Of a stretch of 27,872 bases of DNA, positions 25,557 to 27,872 are shown piece after piece. Both the position numbers and the translations under genes were made by a program. How positions within the stretch are numbered: position 1 is the first letter of the stretch; each line of letters opens with the position of its first letter. Source of the stretch: HGM04593 sp045591315 (GTDB taxonomy: Bacteria; Bacteroidota; Bacteroidia; Bacteroidales; Bacteroidaceae); the NCBI GenBank assembly GCA_045591315.1, contig JAZNSN010000063.1, positions 1 through 27,872 on the forward strand, in the 5' to 3' direction. The notes under the pieces were generated by a model. That model was not told the origin of the DNA. It saw nothing but the letters and a program-made list of their open reading frames with translations, and made no database searches.

Positions 25557-27872
25557 ATGAGAAAATTTACTCTATTAATCGCATTGTTGTTCTTTGCAAT
25601 AGGTGCAATGGCGCAGACTCCTGTGCTTCATTATGAGAACATCACTACTCGTCAAGAATTGACAAGTGATGACGCTAACACAATCCGCAATTTGGGGGCA
25701 ATGACAGTGATTGCGGATGTTGAAATCACAGACTCAAGCACTCCTTCTATTGTCCTCGGTGCAGCTGCCGATTATACTTCTGCAGCAACAACAAACGGTA
25801 ACATTTGGGCATTGGGTATTGGAAATAATCAAATGCGTTACATTGTAAACGCTGCTAGCGGTGGTTGGTATTCTCGCGGAACGGTGAGTGCATCTACTGC
25901 AAAATTGGCATACACATACAATTATGCTGACAATCAGACTACAATTAACTATTACACCGAAGGCGGAACCTCTCAGGGCTCTGCTACTGTAACCGACGCT
26001 GCTTTGAGTACATTCAATGGTGAAAATGCAAAATTTTACATTGGCGGTGTAGAACACACTAATTCAAATGGTTGGTACAGCGCATTTGCCGGAACAATCA
26101 ACTCTATTGATATATACCAGGGCGTGTTGTCGCAGGGTGAGATTGCCGCATTATGTCAACCAGAACTCCCTGAGGGTTTTGTTGCTACTCCCGAAGAATT
26201 CGTTAACGGCAAAGTTTACACTTTCGTAACTCAGCGCGGCGCAATGGGTGCATCAGAAACGAGCAGCAATGCGATTTCTACTGCAAGAGTAACTGCCGAT
26301 ACAGAAACAGATTATTTCAAGTGGACTGTTTACAAATCAGCTAAAGGTAATTTTTACCTTTATAACCTTGGTAAGGCAATGTTCTTGGGCGAAATGAGTA
26401 CAACTGCAAATGCATCAGTTCCCATGTCAGAAACTCCTGTAGCAGTTACCTTCAAAACAACAAGCATCACAACTTACCCAATTATGTTCACAACAATGAA
26501 CGATGGCAGTTGCGTTGCCAACCATTCAAGCGACTACGGCGAAGGCCTTATCACCTGGAATGGCGGTTGGACTAAGTTGACAGATACAGGAAACGGACAT
26601 CAGGTTGTAGCAGTTGCTGAACTTGACGCAGAAATTCTTTCAACAGTTGAAGCCGCAGTAAACGCTTTTGAGGCAGACAACACCGAGGCTGTTGCAGAAC
26701 TTGATGAGGCTATAGACAAAGCTATTGAATTGTCAGCATTTATTGGTACAGGTGTTGGTAAATATTCATATACAGGCGATGGTGACTATCAGGAAAAATT
26801 TGCTGCAATAGTTGCTTTCCGTGACGGTATTACAGCAACGAATACTCCAACGCCAGAGGAGGTTGCAGCAAAGACAGCAGAACTAAACGCACTTTTATCT
26901 TCATTTGTACTCAATATGCCTGAAAATGGCGAATATTATCGTTTAAAAGGTGCAGAAAGCGGATATTACGCAACATCAAATATGTGTGCCAATGAGAACT
27001 ATACAAACAAGTTGGCTATGGAGCAGGATGGGACAACTGCAGTTTCTATCTGGTATTTGAGTGAAAATAATGCATTCCTTTCATATGTAAAGGGACAGTA
27101 TCTTGGGAATTTTGCTGCGTCAAACGGAACATGGAGTCTTGAGAATGTCGGAAGCACAGGTAATAGCGTTGTATTTGCCGATGGAGGTACAATAGGAAAA
27201 TATCAGATTAAGCCCTCTTCAGGACGTGCTCTTTATGGTGATGATATTCGTGTAGATGCTGCTAATGATAATAACAATAGTGGTCATTATAATTGGATAC
27301 TTGAAGAGGTTACAGAACTTCCTGTGACAGTTACATCAGCAGGCTATGCAACACTTTATGCTCCTGTAGCACTCACAGTTCCTTCAGAAGTTAAGGCATA
27401 CACTGTAACAATCAACGGTGAATGGGCTACACTGAACGAGATTACAAGCGGTGTTATCCCTGCTGAAACCGGTGTTATTATTGCAGGTGCCAATGGCGAG
27501 GCTGCTACTGCCGGGACATACAACTTTGCAATCACAACATCTGAGGAAACTCTTGAAAGCGACCTTCGCGGTAGCGCACCTGCAACATATTACACCGAGG
27601 CAGGTACATACTATGCACTTGCACAGGTAGACGGTGTAGTCGGTTTCTACAAGGACCAGTTCAATAACAGCCGTTTCCAGAATAACAGCCATAAGGCATA
27701 CCTGTATATTGCTGCTGAGGCAGCTGCAAGCGCTGCTTCTTACAGCTTCCGTTTCGGCGAGGGCACAACAGGCATTGAGAAAGTAGAAATCAGAAATGAG
27801 AAATCAGAAATCTATGACCTTACAGGCCGCAGAATCGATGCTATTACAGCTCCTGGAATCTACATTGTAAAC
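25557..27872 (+). CDS. Large secreted multidomain protein with C-terminal sorting domain (3' end cut by window)
   Basis: An open frame of 772 codons runs from the ATG at 25557 to the window end without a stop. A signal peptide (residues 1-20, MRKFTLLIALLFFAIGAMAQ) is clear. Visible regions: 22-200, a LamG/concanavalin-like lectin fold (INSIDIYQGVLSQGEIAAL at its end); 212-355, a beta-trefoil-like region opening NGKVYTFVTQRG; 356-450, helical and FIVAR-like; 455-585, a second trefoil-like region opening NGEYYRLKGAESGYY; 590-735, a beta region with SAGYATLYAPVALTVP common in Bacteroidales surface proteins. The tail IYDLTGRRIDAITAPGIYIVN is a type IX-like sorting motif that normally ends within about ten residues. 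No catalytic motif is seen; a glycan-binding surface protein is plausible. Confidence 0.85.
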   Translation, partial: MRKFTLLIALLFFAIGAMAQTPVLHYENITTRQELTSDDANTIRNLGAMTVIADVEITDSSTPSIVLGAAADYTSAATTNGNIWALGIGNNQMRYIVNAASGGWYSRGTVSASTAKLAYTYNYADNQTTINYYTEGGTSQGSATVTDAALSTFNGENAKFYIGGVEHTNSNGWYSAFAGTINSIDIYQGVLSQGEIAALCQPELPEGFVATPEEFVNGKVYTFVTQRGAMGASETSSNAISTARVTADTETDYFKWTVYKSAKGNFYLYNLGKAMFLGEMSTTANASVPMSETPVAVTFKTTSITTYPIMFTTMNDGSCVANHSSDYGEGLITWNGGWTKLTDTGNGHQVVAVAELDAEILSTVEAAVNAFEADNTEAVAELDEAIDKAIELSAFIGTGVGKYSYTGDGDYQEKFAAIVAFRDGITATNTPTPEEVAAKTAELNALLSSFVLNMPENGEYYRLKGAESGYYATSNMCANENYTNKLAMEQDGTTAVSIWYLSENNAFLSYVKGQYLGNFAASNGTWSLENVGSTGNSVVFADGGTIGKYQIKPSSGRALYGDDIRVDAANDNNNSGHYNWILEEVTELPVTVTSAGYATLYAPVALTVPSEVKAYTVTINGEWATLNEITSGVIPAETGVIIAGANGEAATAGTYNFAITTSEETLESDLRGSAPATYYTEAGTYYALAQVDGVVGFYKDQFNNSRFQNNSHKAYLYIAAEAAASAASYSFRFGEGTTGIEKVEIRNEKSEIYDLTGRRIDAITAPGIYIVN
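27785..27812 (+). repeat. Four tandem 7-nt repeats (AGAAATC/G) before the sorting motif
   Basis: AGAAATC, AGAAATG, AGAAATC, AGAAATC follow each other without gaps and encode the linker around VEIRNEKSEI (residues 743-752). The unit is not a multiple of three, so gain or loss of one copy would shift the frame of the C-terminal sorting motif. Confidence 0.8.

Overview
The window reads as chromosomal DNA from a member of the Bacteroidota, most likely the order Bacteroidales. Four things support this: several promoters fit the Bacteroidetes -7 element TAnnTTTG; the outer-membrane biogenesis gene order is of Bacteroidales type; SecA is long (1106 aa); and a large secreted protein ends in a type IX-like C-terminal sorting motif. 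I cannot name a genus. Nearly all the DNA is coding, and I see no phage, transposon, CRISPR array or rRNA.

Layout. (1) 27-253: two identical tRNA-Asn(GTT) genes in tandem, each followed by its own terminator. (2) 360-2549, minus: a membrane-anchored SurA/PpiD-like peptidyl-prolyl isomerase with its own promoter. (3) 2744-7973, minus: a tightly packed run coaX (TTG start), outer-membrane beta-barrel, TPR protein, lptC, CNNM/CBS CorC-like protein; the first four junctions overlap, abut or are a few bases apart. It joins pantothenate kinase to cell-envelope functions. (4) 8228-10926, plus: a DUF4105 membrane protein (GTG start) overlapping by 22 nt a secreted alkaline-phosphatase-superfamily protein that appears to have lost its catalytic residues. 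(5) 11002-17603, minus: tetR, tolC-like, adaptor lipoprotein, HAE1/RND pump, and a small protein with PII-like topology; tetR has a clear promoter and an inverted-repeat operator candidate. (6) 17792-21559, minus: secA followed 12 nt later by a very acidic 144-aa protein of unknown function. (7) 21820-25295, plus: a GH110 alpha-galactosidase lipoprotein whose TGA overlaps the ATG of a long RluA-type pseudouridine synthase. (8) 25557 to the right edge, plus: a large, multi-domain secreted protein cut by the window end, preceded by a regulatory region with a G8 tract and a duplicated palindrome.

The best candidates for undescribed biology are: the DUF4105/pseudo-phosphatase pair (a likely thiol-type membrane enzyme translationally coupled to a dead phosphatase); the PII-like protein ending the RND pump operon; the acidic protein coupled to secA; and possible switching of the terminal secreted protein through a 7-nt tandem repeat and a promoter-region G tract. 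Functions given for these are inferences from sequence patterns; no database search was possible.
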